Source: Burkholderiaceae bacterium
GTDB lineage: Bacteria > Pseudomonadota > Gammaproteobacteria > Burkholderiales > Burkholderiaceae_E
DNA length: 64,000 nucleotides
Reading direction: 5' to 3'
NCBI GenBank assembly: GCA_023954135.1
Contig: JAMLIN010000022.1
Coordinates: forward strand, 1-64,000
A program made the position numbers and the translations under genes. Below the pieces are notes generated by a model. The model saw nothing but the letters and a program-made list of their open reading frames with translations, had not been told where the DNA came from and did not search any database. Below are positions 17,165 through 26,009 of the stretch, one piece after another. Position 1 is the first letter of the stretch. Every line of letters begins with the position of its first letter.

Positions 17165-18651
17165 TGCTGGTCGAATCGCTCGGCGCGCTGGATTCCCGCA
17201 GCCGCCGCCACGACGTCTGCGTGATCGGCTCCGGGCCGGCCGGGGCGACCGTTGCCCTGGCGCTCGGCCGTGCCGGCTTCTCGGTCGTTCTGCTCGAGGC
17301 CGGGCGCGAGAGCTGGGACGAGAAGTCGCAGGCGGTCTACGAAGGCGAGCTGTACGGGGCGCCGCCCCTGCTGCCCCTGTCCGTCAGCCGCCTGCGCCAG
17401 CTCGGGGGCGCCTCCAACCACTGGGGCGGCTGGTGCCGGCCGCTCGATGCGGCGGATTTCGAGAACAAGATCGACGGCGTCGATACCGCGTGGCCGATCG
17501 GCATCGCCGACCTCGCGCCCTGGCTGCCCGAGGCCATGCGGATTCTCGAGTTGTCCGAATTCGGCCCGGACGTCCCCTTCGGCGAAGCCTTGCGCGAGGT
17601 GCCCTTTCGCTACTCACCGCCGGTCAACTTCGGCTACAAGTACGGTGAGGAGTTTCGCCGCAGCGACCGCATCGACGTCGCGCTCGACAGCTACGTCACC
17701 GGCTTCGACGTCGATGGCGGACGCATCGTCCATGCGAGGGTGCGCGATTCGGGCGGGGCCGACCGGCGCGTCGCCGCCCGGCGCTTCGTGGTTTGCGCCG
17801 GCGGCATCGAGAACAGCCGCCTGCTGCTCTGGGCCAACGCCCGGTCCGGGGGACGGGTGGTGCCCGAGCCGGCGGCGCTGGGCCGCTACTGGATGGAGCA
17901 CCCTCATTTCACGCTCGGCCAGATCCTGCTCGAGGACGATTTCCCTTTCGAATTCGACCAGCAGGGCACCGTGTTCATCTCACCGACCGCTGCGGCGATG
18001 CGCGAGCAGGGCATCCTCGACATCGGCCTGCGGATCCATCCCGCCAAGGAAGGCGTGGCGCGCAAGCTGATCACCGAGCTCGCCTGCGTCGCCCCCGACC
18101 TGAGCGACAAGGTCTTCCGCCGCTTCGGCAAGCGACTGCTCTGCGGCCTGTCGTTGCGCGCGTCCTGGGAGCAGCCGCCGCGGCCCTACAACCGGGTGGT
18201 GCTGGGCGACCGGGTCGACGCCTTCGGCATCCCGCGCACCGACCTGCACTGGCAGCTCGAGGACTTCGATCGCCGCACGCCGCGCATCGCGGCCGGCATG
18301 CTCGGCGCCGAGCTGGCGGCGCGCGGCATCGGGCGTTTGCGTCTCGAGCGCTGGCTCGACGGTCTCGAGGATTTCCCCGAGGACGACGAGATCGGTGGCA
18401 ACCATCACATGGGCGGCACCCGGATGAGCCGGGATCCGCGCCTGGGCGTGGTCGATCCCGACTGCCGGGTGCACGGCATGGGCAATCTCTACGTCGGCGG
18501 CTCCTCGGTGTTCCCGAGCGCCGGCTTCGCGAACCCGACGCTGACCATCGTGCAGCTCGCGCTGCGCCTCGCAGACCATCTCGCCGGCAGCCTGGCCCGC
18601 GACGGCGAGCAGCACGGCGCCCTGCATGTCCGTGGCGAGGTGCGGTCATGA
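17164..18651 (+). CDS. GMC-family FAD-dependent oxidoreductase
   Basis: A 495-residue flavoprotein of the glucose-methanol-choline family. The FAD-binding dinucleotide fold is at residues 18-50 (CVIGSGPAGATVALALGRAG, then LLEAG). The second FAD-contact motif is NHWGGWCRPL. The C-terminal catalytic part has NHHMGGTRMSRDP and the closing FAD motif GNLYVGGSSVFPSAGFANPT. Members oxidise alcohols or sugars. The enzyme has no signal peptide of its own, which fits export together with the small Tat protein encoded just before it. The stop overlaps the next start in an ATGA arrangement. No cytochrome subunit gene is visible, so the electron acceptor is unclear. Confidence 0.9.
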   Translation: MLVESLGALDSRSRRHDVCVIGSGPAGATVALALGRAGFSVVLLEAGRESWDEKSQAVYEGELYGAPPLLPLSVSRLRQLGGASNHWGGWCRPLDAADFENKIDGVDTAWPIGIADLAPWLPEAMRILELSEFGPDVPFGEALREVPFRYSPPVNFGYKYGEEFRRSDRIDVALDSYVTGFDVDGGRIVHARVRDSGGADRRVAARRFVVCAGGIENSRLLLWANARSGGRVVPEPAALGRYWMEHPHFTLGQILLEDDFPFEFDQQGTVFISPTAAAMREQGILDIGLRIHPAKEGVARKLITELACVAPDLSDKVFRRFGKRLLCGLSLRASWEQPPRPYNRVVLGDRVDAFGIPRTDLHWQLEDFDRRTPRIAAGMLGAELAARGIGRLRLERWLDGLEDFPEDDEIGGNHHMGGTRMSRDPRLGVVDPDCRVHGMGNLYVGGSSVFPSAGFANPTLTIVQLALRLADHLAGSLARDGEQHGALHVRGEVRS

Positions 18652-20162
18652 GCTTTCGCCTGCCGCGCTGGCTCCTCGTCCTGCTCGTCCTCGCCCTGAT
18701 CGGAGCGCTTGCCGTCGCGATCGCCGGCGGTGTCTGGCTGCGCGGAAAGAGCGCGGTCGAGGGCTTCGGCGAGCGTGCCGTCGCCCGCCAGATGGATGCC
18801 CACCCGATCGCCGCGATCCGGCAGGGTTTCGCCGCCGCCGGGCCCAGCCTGGGCCGTGCCCCCTACGACCTGGTGGCTGGCCATCTGCTAGAAGGCTTCC
18901 TCGCGTATCGGGGGGATTCTCCGTCGCTGGCCTTCTACCCGGGCGAGCCGAGCTGGCATGGCCGTCGCGTCGACGCGATCGAGGCCTTCGCCCGGATCCT
19001 GCCCTTCGCCGGGGCCTGGCTCGCCGCCGGCGGCGAGGACGGCATCGCGACGGCCGACGGCGCCGTGTCGATTTCCGTCGCGCTGCGCGACGGCCTGGCG
19101 GCGGGCACCGATCCGCAACACCCCGGCTACTGGGGCGAGCCGGGGCGCTTCGACCAGCGCATCGTCGAGGCGGCCGACATCGCGCTCGGCCTCTGGCTCG
19201 CGCGCGAGCGGATCTGGCCCATGCTCGACGAGGCGCAGCGCGGCCGGGTGCTCGACTGGTTGCGCTCGGCCGCGGCGCCGCATGTCTTCCAGGGCAACTG
19301 GCAGCTGTTCCCGATCCTGGTCGAACGGGTGGTCGATGCCCTCGGGGGCTCGAGCAACCAGGCGCGGGAGCGCTCGCGCACCGGCTACGAGCGTTTCGTC
19401 ACCCTCTACCGAGGGGATGGCTGGTACTACGACGTGCCCAAGGGCTTCGACTACTACAACGCCTGGGGCATCCACTACGCCCTGTTCTGGATCGACCGGA
19501 TCGATCCGGCCTGGGATCCCGGGGGAATCCGTCCCCGGCTGGTCGAGTTCGCCGAGTTCTTCCGGCATCTCCTCGGGCCGCGAGGGGTGCCGATCATGGG
19601 CCGCAGCCTGTGCTACCGGCTCGCCCTGCCGGCGCCGGTCGTGGCCGCCTCGCTGGTCGCGCCCGAGCGGATCTCGCCCGGTGAGGCGATGCGCGCGCTC
19701 GATGCCACCTGGTCGTACTACGTCGCCCGCGGGGCGGTCGAGCAGGGCCGGATCACCCAGGGCGTCTGCGCGGACGACAAAGCCCTGCTCGACGGCTACT
19801 CCGGGCCGGCCAGCTGCCTCTGGTCGCTGCGCTCGCTGGTGGTTGCTTACTACGCCGAAACGCTGCAGCCGATGTTCGAGACGCCGCGCGAACCCCTGCC
19901 GGTCGAGCGGGGCGACTTCACTGTCCGGGCCGATGCGCCCGGCTGGACCGTCGAGGGAAAGCGGGCGGATGGCCACATCCGCCTGCGGATCGACGCGAAC
20001 GCCGGAAACGAGCCTGCGCCGCTGCATGCCTATGGCAGGGGCAACAGCATCAAGGAGTGGCTCGCCCAGGCGCCGCGCCGGCCGAACAATTCCGCCGCGC
20101 TCTATGGCCGGCCGGAGTATTCCACCGCCGATCCCGTCTCCGCCTGCGAAGTGCGTCGCTGA
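18648..20162 (+). CDS. DUF2264 domain protein with N-terminal membrane anchor
   Basis: A 504-residue protein. Residues 7-30 form a membrane anchor or uncleaved signal, and the remainder matches the DUF2264 family, which is related by fold to (alpha/alpha)6 glycoside-active enzymes. Conserved-looking stretches include FDQRIVEAADIALGLWLAR, GNWQLFPILVERVVDALGG, GDGWYYDVPKGFDYYNAWG and DGYSGPASCLWSLRSLVV. The start ATG overlaps the GMC gene stop by four bases, so the three genes 16949-20162 are one tightly coupled unit. Together they suggest processing of a sugar or polysaccharide derivative at the outer face of the inner membrane. The exact substrate is unknown. Confidence 0.85.
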   Translation: MSFRLPRWLLVLLVLALIGALAVAIAGGVWLRGKSAVEGFGERAVARQMDAHPIAAIRQGFAAAGPSLGRAPYDLVAGHLLEGFLAYRGDSPSLAFYPGEPSWHGRRVDAIEAFARILPFAGAWLAAGGEDGIATADGAVSISVALRDGLAAGTDPQHPGYWGEPGRFDQRIVEAADIALGLWLARERIWPMLDEAQRGRVLDWLRSAAAPHVFQGNWQLFPILVERVVDALGGSSNQARERSRTGYERFVTLYRGDGWYYDVPKGFDYYNAWGIHYALFWIDRIDPAWDPGGIRPRLVEFAEFFRHLLGPRGVPIMGRSLCYRLALPAPVVAASLVAPERISPGEAMRALDATWSYYVARGAVEQGRITQGVCADDKALLDGYSGPASCLWSLRSLVVAYYAETLQPMFETPREPLPVERGDFTVRADAPGWTVEGKRADGHIRLRIDANAGNEPAPLHAYGRGNSIKEWLAQAPRRPNNSAALYGRPEYSTADPVSACEVRR

Positions 20163-20225
20163 CCCGCACGGCCGCGCCTGCGGCTGGGGCCGAAGCGAGC
20201 GGTGGCCTGCATGGGGCGTTCCGGT

Positions 20226-21239
20226 TCAACGCGGCGTGTCGCCGCCGGATGCGACCGGGCCGTTCGGCGTGACCAGGATCTTGCCTTCGCGGGCGCCTTC
20301 GTCCGCATGGGCGACCGCTCGCGCGATCTCCTCGATCGGGTAGACCGCCCGCACCGGGAGCGTGATCCGCTGCTCGGCCAGCATCGCGGCAAGCCGGGCA
20401 TAGAGGTCGCGCACCGCCGCCGCATCGCGTTTCGCGAGCCGGCGCCCGAGCATGCAGCCGGTCAGGTGGATGCCCCGGTAGATCAGCTCGCCGCGGGGAA
20501 TCACCGGATCCTCGCCGCTCATGGAACCGTAGGTGACCAGGGTCGCGTCATCGGCGATGCAGCCCGCCAGCCGCCCGGTGCCGGTGCCGCCGAGCGCATC
20601 GATCCCGAGCCTGATGGGCGTATTGCCGGTGGCTTCGGCGACGCGGGCGGCGAGGTCCGGCCCGTCGACCACGCAGGCATCGGCCCCCAGGGCCCGCAGG
20701 GCCTCGCCCGATTCGGGACGCCGCACGATGTTCACGGTGCGCAGCCCCCGCTCGGCGGCGAGCCGGACGACCCAGCGCCCGACCGAGGAGTTCGCGGTGT
20801 TCTGGACCAGCCAGTCGCCGGGGGCGAGCTCGGCGAAGTCATCGATCAGCACCGCCGCCGTCGGCGGGTTGATCCGCAGCATCGCCGCCTGCAGCGGGTC
20901 GATGTCGGGCGGGACCCGTACCAGCTCGGTCGCCGGCACCAGCCGCTGCTGGGTCCAGTTCTCGCGCAGCAGGTTGATGACGTGGTCGCCGACCGCCAGA
21001 TCGGTGACGCCGGGGCCCACCGCCGCCACCCGGCCGAGGCATTCGGCGCCGGGCGTCGCCGGCAGGGGCGGGCGCAGGCGATAGCTGCCCCGGCAGAACC
21101 AGAGGTCGGCCGGATTGATCGGAAAGGCGAGGACATCGAACAGCACCTCGCCCGGGCCGGGCGCGCCGGGCGGCGCCACCTCGGCGCAGCGCACGACTTC
21201 GGCGGGCTCTCCGTAGCGTTCGATCAGGACGGTCTTCAA
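20226..21239 (-). CDS. Zinc-free MDR reductase, MECR/ETR-like (2-enoyl thioester reductase type)
   Basis: A 337-residue medium-chain dehydrogenase/reductase. The N-terminal GroES-like part has INPADLWFCRGSYRL and TPGAECLGRVAAVGPGV. The nucleotide-binding part has GDWLVQNTANSSVGRWVVRL followed by LRTVNIVRRPE, a pattern close to mitochondrial enoyl-thioester reductase (MECR/Etr1). No zinc ligands are seen. Such enzymes reduce enoyl thioesters or quinones with NADPH. Start ATG at 21239. The gene stands alone, convergent with the DUF2264 gene and divergent from the dimethylformamidase-like gene. Confidence 0.88.
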   Translation of the reverse strand: MKTVLIERYGEPAEVVRCAEVAPPGAPGPGEVLFDVLAFPINPADLWFCRGSYRLRPPLPATPGAECLGRVAAVGPGVTDLAVGDHVINLLRENWTQQRLVPATELVRVPPDIDPLQAAMLRINPPTAAVLIDDFAELAPGDWLVQNTANSSVGRWVVRLAAERGLRTVNIVRRPESGEALRALGADACVVDGPDLAARVAEATGNTPIRLGIDALGGTGTGRLAGCIADDATLVTYGSMSGEDPVIPRGELIYRGIHLTGCMLGRRLAKRDAAAVRDLYARLAAMLAEQRITLPVRAVYPIEEIARAVAHADEGAREGKILVTPNGPVASGGDTPR

Positions 21240-21459
21240 GGCGGGTTCTCCCGTTTTTCCTGTTCTCTGGTGGGCCGGCCGGCGGCCCGGATCGACCGAT
21301 TGTGGACCGCCGAGTGCGACTCGTCGAATTGTTCACGCACCCTTGTTCTGCGCGCGGATATATTCCGTGCTGCGCAATCCGCCCCTGGCCTCGACAGCAG
21401 CACCGAATGCCCCGCGGCGTCGCGATTCGCTCCTCAACCGCTGTCTGCAAGGCCACATC

Positions 21460-23250
21460 ATGCTCCGACCCAAGTCGACCTCGCTGCTGATCGCATCGCT
21501 TCTGGCTGCCTGCGGCGGGGGCGGCGGCGGGGACACGGTCGGCATGTGCCCCCCGTCGGCGACTTCCGCGCCGATGGCCGGCGATCCGGCCCCGAAGGAG
21601 GTTTCCGAGAACATCGGCCAACCCGGCGATCCCGCCGCCTATGCGGATCGCGACTCGGTGGCGCCCGGCGAGAGGATCGGCTTCCATGTGGCGGTGATCG
21701 GTGATGACCCGGCGAACGTCTGGTTCGAGTTCAGTCGCCTCGGCTCGAGTTGGCAGCAGGACGGATGGAACCTGGCGAATGTCGCCGCGCGCAGCGTGCC
21801 GGACAACGGCTGGGAGGATTGCTGCAACTGGCCGGAGACCGTCTCGTTCCAGATTCCGGAGAACTGGAAAAGCGGCTTGTACCGTGCCAGCTTCTCGACT
21901 GCCGACGGCATCAACGAGGTCTACTTCGTGGTGCGTGCGAAGAACCCCGGATCCGGTTCGAAGATCGTCGTCTCGGTACCGATGACCACCGCCCAGGCCT
22001 ACAACGCCTGGGGCGGCAAGAGCGTCTACGAGTACAACTCGTCGAGTGACACGAAGGCCGAGAAGCTCTCGATGTCGCGTCCCTTCGCCGGCAACAGTCG
22101 CGACAAGTACACCGCCTGGATGCCGAAGTTCATCGAATGGGCACAGGCGCAGAATGAGGGCGAAGGCATCGACCTCGAATTCATCGCCAACACCGACCTG
22201 CATCATCAGCCGGGGATCCTCGAGCCCTACGACCTCTTCGTGACCGTGGGGCACGACGAGTACTGGTCAGCCGAGATGCGCCAGGAGCTCGAGCGTCATC
22301 TCGAAGCCGGCGGCAATGCGGCCTTCTTCTCCGGCAACAACATGTGGTGGAAGATCCGCTTCGAGGACCCGTCCGCGGGCCTGCCGCGCGGCCGGATGCT
22401 CGTCGACAAGAGCAACGACCCCGTGCGAGCCGAGAACACGCCGGAACTGCATCAGGGCAACTGGTTCATGACCGATCCCGAGGTGAAGCTCTTCGGTGCC
22501 GGCTACGCCCGGGGCGGCTGGCGCGAGGATTTCATCGGCGGGGATGTTCCCGACTTCATCGTCAAGCGGCCCGGACACTGGGCGTTCGCTGGTACCGGGC
22601 TCGCGAAGGACGCGGGCTTCGGCGCCGGGGACGAGATCATCAGCTTCGAGTCCGACGGTGCCGACTTCACCTGGGGGCCCGGCGGCGTGCCGGTTCCGAC
22701 CACCACCGATGGCGCGCCGGCCGGGCTCGAGATCCTCGCCACCGCCCAGCTCCAGCTTGGTGATGGCTGGTCGAACTACCTCGACGAGGCGGGCATCCCC
22801 GAGGTGGACGGTCGTCGCCGCGTCGGCAAGAGCGACTACACCGGTGTGCCGGGAGCCTGGACCACGATGGTGGCCTACGAGCATTCAGGCGGCGGCGAGG
22901 TCTTCAACGCCGCGACGGTCGACTGGGTCTTCGCCCTCTTCGCCTGTGGCGGCGCAACGCCCGCGGTCGAGTGCCGGATCACGAAGAACGTGATCGACCG
23001 GCTCAAGACGTCCCAGAAGGGCGCACCCGCACCCGCTCCGGAACCCGGCCCCGCGCCTGCTCCGGAGCCGGGCCCTGCGCCGGCGCCGGAACCTGGGCCC
23101 GCGCCCGCGCCGGAACCCGGGCCCGCGCCCGCGCCCGCGCCCGAACCGGGTCCCGCGCCTGCCCCGGAGCCCGGCCCCGCGCCGAAACCCGATCCCGAAC
23201 CCGGCCCGGCGCCCGCGCCGACTCCCGCGCCCAGCCCGGCGGACTGTTGA
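21460..23250 (+). CDS. Lipoprotein with N,N-dimethylformamidase large-subunit-like domain and Pro-rich tail
   Basis: A 596-residue predicted lipoprotein. The N-terminus ends in the lipobox LAAC (Cys19) followed by a run of glycines. Residues 60-515 resemble the C-terminal domain of the N,N-dimethylformamidase large subunit: GLYRASFSTADGINEVYFVV, TTAQAYNAWGGKSVYEYN, the motif DLFVTVGHDEYWSAEMR, GGNAAFFSGNNMWWKIRFE and a late ATVDWVFAL. The last 75 residues are repeats of the type APAPEPGP and probably span the cell wall or envelope. The catalytic iron-binding residues of the real enzyme cannot be checked by eye. The start ATG at 21460 is chosen because it puts the lipobox at the normal distance. 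A small-subunit gene is not present nearby. Confidence 0.8.
   Translation: MLRPKSTSLLIASLLAACGGGGGGDTVGMCPPSATSAPMAGDPAPKEVSENIGQPGDPAAYADRDSVAPGERIGFHVAVIGDDPANVWFEFSRLGSSWQQDGWNLANVAARSVPDNGWEDCCNWPETVSFQIPENWKSGLYRASFSTADGINEVYFVVRAKNPGSGSKIVVSVPMTTAQAYNAWGGKSVYEYNSSSDTKAEKLSMSRPFAGNSRDKYTAWMPKFIEWAQAQNEGEGIDLEFIANTDLHHQPGILEPYDLFVTVGHDEYWSAEMRQELERHLEAGGNAAFFSGNNMWWKIRFEDPSAGLPRGRMLVDKSNDPVRAENTPELHQGNWFMTDPEVKLFGAGYARGGWREDFIGGDVPDFIVKRPGHWAFAGTGLAKDAGFGAGDEIISFESDGADFTWGPGGVPVPTTTDGAPAGLEILATAQLQLGDGWSNYLDEAGIPEVDGRRRVGKSDYTGVPGAWTTMVAYEHSGGGEVFNAATVDWVFALFACGGATPAVECRITKNVIDRLKTSQKGAPAPAPEPGPAPAPEPGPAPAPEPGPAPAPEPGPAPAPAPEPGPAPAPEPGPAPKPDPEPGPAPAPTPAPSPADC
23023..23247 (+). repeat. In-gene repeats encoding APAPEPGP-type units
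   Basis: The 3' end of the lipoprotein gene consists of imperfect direct repeats of 24 bases, each coding for Ala-Pro-Ala-Pro-Glu-Pro-Gly-Pro or a close variant with Lys, Asp or Thr replacements near the end. Synonymous third-base changes (ccg/ccc/cct) show the units are not freshly copied. Such a stiff, extended tail is typical of envelope-spanning or surface-tethering segments. Confidence 0.9.
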
Positions 23251-23256
23251 CCGGGT

Positions 23257-24123
23257 TCAGTGCGACATCAGCACCGGCACGGTCATCGACTGCAGCACCG
23301 TACGGGTAACGCCGCCCAGCACGAACTCGACGGCGCGCGAGTGGCCGTAGCCGCCCATCGCCACCAGGTCGGCGTTGCGGTCGGCGGCCAGCGACAGCAG
23401 CATCTCGGCGATCGAGGCGTCGACCGAGGCCGGCGCGATCAGCCGCTCGGTGATGGTGGGGCTCGGGCCGGCATGCTGCGAGGCGGTCGCCGCGATCCCA
23501 TGTGATTCGAGCAGCTCGAGCACCGAGTCGAGCGAGGCGTCGACATCGGTATCGACGGGTCGGAAGGCGGCGATCTCCACGTGCTCCGCCCGCTTCATCC
23601 AGGGCAGGGCATCGTGCAGCGCCCGGGCGCTCTCGCGGGTGTCGGACCAGGCGACCAGGATCCGCTTGCCGCATTCCCTGAAGCCCCCGGCGTAGGGCAT
23701 GAACAGCAGCGGCCGGCCCGCCATCAGCAGCAGCCGGGTCGACATGTTCGGGCGCGGCTTCGGGTTCTCGGCGGGATCGCGCTGGCCGACGACGACCAGG
23801 TCCGCATAGCGGCAGCGCTGGATCACGTCGACCTGCGGTACGCCGTTCGGATCGATCAGGTCGATGGCCTGGCCGCTTTGGCGCGCGACCTCCTCGACCA
23901 TCTGGCGGGTTCGCTCGCAGCCCGCCGCGAACTGCTCGCGGGCGATCTCGACGACCGCGGCGGAGATCTCAGGCGTCAGGTAGGTCCCCGCGAACGGACT
24001 GACGGTGTACAGGGCGGTGAGCCGGGCATCGAACCTGGCGGCGGTGCCGGCCGCCAGCTCGAGCGTTTCGCGCGCATGGGTGCTGTCATCGATCAGCACG
24101 AGGGTCCGGGCGATGTCGTACAT
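23257..24123 (-). CDS. Universal stress protein with two tandem Usp domains
   Basis: A 288-residue cytoplasmic protein of the UspE type with two Usp folds. Domain 1 (residues 1-145) starts ARTLVLIDDSTHARETLELA; domain 2 (155-288) starts KRILVAWSDTRESARALHDA. In domain 2 the ATP-binding motif is clear, with ADLVAMGGYGHSRAVEFVLGG followed by the ending VPVLMSH. In domain 1 the matching region (ADLVVVGQRDPAENPKPRPN) has lost the glycine pattern, so it probably does not bind ATP. Start ATG at 24123 is 13 bases from the neighbouring class II aldolase gene on the same strand. The two are likely transcribed together. Confidence 0.92.
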   Translation of the reverse strand: MYDIARTLVLIDDSTHARETLELAAGTAARFDARLTALYTVSPFAGTYLTPEISAAVVEIAREQFAAGCERTRQMVEEVARQSGQAIDLIDPNGVPQVDVIQRCRYADLVVVGQRDPAENPKPRPNMSTRLLLMAGRPLLFMPYAGGFRECGKRILVAWSDTRESARALHDALPWMKRAEHVEIAAFRPVDTDVDASLDSVLELLESHGIAATASQHAGPSPTITERLIAPASVDASIAEMLLSLAADRNADLVAMGGYGHSRAVEFVLGGVTRTVLQSMTVPVLMSH

Positions 24124-24136
24124 CGGTGACCTCCGT

Positions 24137-24925
24137 TCAGTTGCGGTACCCGGGGTCGATCCGGTCGAGCTCGCGCAGCATCGCCGGCCACTCGAGCTCG
24201 CCGAAGGCACGCCGCGTCTTCGGGTCGTAGAGATGGGCGGTCTTCCGGCGGATCGCCTCTGGCGGCAGATGCAGCCGGGCTCCGGCCGCCATCGCGTCGA
24301 CCTGGGCCTTGCAGGCCATCTCGAGCCAGTACATGGTGTTGAAGGCCTGCGCCGCGCTCGGGCCGGCCGCGAGCAGACCATGGTTGCGCAGGATCATCGC
24401 ATCGTGGCCGCCGAGGTCGGCAAGCAGTCGGGCCTGCTCCTCGGTGTCGATCGCGACGCTCTCGTAGTCGTGGTAGCCGAGCCGGCCGTGGAAACGCATC
24501 GCCGTCTGGGTCAGCGGCAGCAGGCCGTCGGCCATTGCCGAAACGGCCATGCCGGCGCGGGTATGGGTGTGGATCACGCAGTCGACGTCGGGCCGGGCCC
24601 GGTGCACCGCCGAATGGATCACGTAGCCCGCGACATTGACGCCGTAGCCGTTGGGGTCCTCGGGCGCCAGCACCACCCGTCCGTCGAGGTCGATCTTCAG
24701 CAGGTTGGAGGCGCAGACCTCGTTGTACAGGTAGCCGTAGGCGTTGATGAGGATGTGCTCGGTGCCCGGTACCCGCAACGTGGCATGGTTGTAGATCAGG
24801 TCCGTCATGCCGTAGCGGTGCAGCAGGCGGTAGACCGCGGCAAGCTGGATTCGCGCCGTCCATTCGGCCTCGCCGACATGCTCGCGGATCCGCTCGGGCG
24901 CGATGGTATGCAGTACGTCGTTCAT
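24137..24925 (-). CDS. Class II aldolase/adducin family protein
   Basis: A 262-residue protein of the class II aldolase/adducin fold. Zinc ligands expected in active members are visible as the histidines in VIHTHTRAG and the later NHGLLAAG. Other family marks are GMTDLIYNHATLRVPG near the N-terminus and NTMYWLEMACKAQVDA. Members split or epimerise sugar phosphates, or act on other small hydroxy-keto compounds; the substrate here is not evident. ATG at 24925 is preceded by GGAGA at a good distance; an ATG 15 bases upstream is possible but less well placed. The gene precedes the universal stress protein gene in one unit. Confidence 0.9.
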   Translation of the reverse strand: MNDVLHTIAPERIREHVGEAEWTARIQLAAVYRLLHRYGMTDLIYNHATLRVPGTEHILINAYGYLYNEVCASNLLKIDLDGRVVLAPEDPNGYGVNVAGYVIHSAVHRARPDVDCVIHTHTRAGMAVSAMADGLLPLTQTAMRFHGRLGYHDYESVAIDTEEQARLLADLGGHDAMILRNHGLLAAGPSAAQAFNTMYWLEMACKAQVDAMAAGARLHLPPEAIRRKTAHLYDPKTRRAFGELEWPAMLRELDRIDPGYRN

Positions 24926-25125
24926 CGGATTCTCCGTCATTCGCGAAACCGGCTTGCTGCGGCTCGACTGTTCCGTGACCATGATAGAACGCATCGCCGG
25001 CAGCTGCCGTCGGTTCTCCATGAACCGGCAGGGATCGGCGCCACGTCGCCGGACCGAACGCGCGCCAGGGCGCTACACTGCGGGGCGCCCGCCGCTGGTG
25101 GCAACGGGCAAGTCGAGGAGTGGAC

Positions 25126-25929
25126 ATGGATTCGAACCAGGGGCAGCTCGTCACGCTGCGATTCGAGCAACGCGGCGAGGCAGGCCGGATCGCCCGCGTC
25201 ACGATCAACAACGAGCGGCGCCTGAACACCATGAGCGCCGCGCTCATGGATGCCTTCGTTGCGGTCTTCGGGCAGCTCGCGAACGACGAGGATCTGCGTG
25301 CCGTCGTGCTGACCGGCGCCGGCCCGAAGGCCTTCGTGGGCGGTGCCGACATCGACGAGATGGGGGCGATCCACGATCCGGCGGGCGGACGCGAGTTCAT
25401 CACCCGGGTGCATCGCTGCTGCGACGCGGTGCGTCGCCTGCCGGTGCCGGTGATCGCCCGGATCCAGGGTTTCACCCTGGGGGCCGGGCTCGAGCTGGTC
25501 GCTTCCTGCGACCTGCGCATCGCGTCGGCGTCGGCCCGCTTCGGCATGCCCGAAGTGCGCCTGGGCATTCCCTCGGTGGTCGAGGCCGCGGTGCTGCCCG
25601 GGCTGGTCGGCTGGGGGCGGACCCGCCAGCTGCTCCTGCTGGGCGAGGTCTACGAGGCCGAGGAGGCGGCGCGCTGGGGCCTGGTCGAGCGCGTGGTGGC
25701 CGACGAGGCGCTCGATGCCGCGGTCGATGAATGGGTCGATGCGCTGCTGCTGGCCACGCCGCGGGCGATCCGCCTGCAGAAGGCGCTGATCAGCAAGTGG
25801 GAGGACGTGCCGCTCTCCGACGCGGTGCGCGCCGGCATCGATGCCTTCGGCAGCGCCTACGAGACCGACGAGCCGGCTCGGGCGATGGCGGCCTTCCGGG
25901 CCGAGCGTCGGCGGGCGAAGGGCGGCTGA
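25126..25929 (+). CDS. Enoyl-CoA hydratase/isomerase family protein
   Basis: A 267-residue crotonase-fold enzyme. The oxyanion-hole segments are KAFVGGADIDEM and TLGAGLELVASCDL. The two glutamates used by true enoyl-CoA hydratases are present, in GAGLELV and MPEVRLGIPS. It probably adds water to 2-enoyl-CoA in beta-oxidation or a related route. ATG at 25126 is selected because GAGGAG lies 5-10 bases upstream; a GTG at 25120 would overlap that site. It is divergent from the aldolase gene, and the flippase gene downstream is unrelated. Confidence 0.93.
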   Translation: MDSNQGQLVTLRFEQRGEAGRIARVTINNERRLNTMSAALMDAFVAVFGQLANDEDLRAVVLTGAGPKAFVGGADIDEMGAIHDPAGGREFITRVHRCCDAVRRLPVPVIARIQGFTLGAGLELVASCDLRIASASARFGMPEVRLGIPSVVEAAVLPGLVGWGRTRQLLLLGEVYEAEEAARWGLVERVVADEALDAAVDEWVDALLLATPRAIRLQKALISKWEDVPLSDAVRAGIDAFGSAYETDEPARAMAAFRAERRRAKGG

Positions 25930-26009
25930 CGCGAGGTCTCCTCGCAAGCCTGTCGGCGGGCGGTCCGATTTCAGGCCGGCCGCCGGCTCATCCGGCCGCC
26001 GTCCGATCC

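Noticed and set aside
23023-23247. CRISPR or tandem DNA repeat
   Set aside because: The repeats are in frame, code for APAPEPGP units and vary at third positions, so they are a protein repeat.
24941-25021. N-terminal extension of the class II aldolase
   Set aside because: The extra 27 residues are not family-like, while the ATG at 24925 has a well-placed GGAGA ribosome site.
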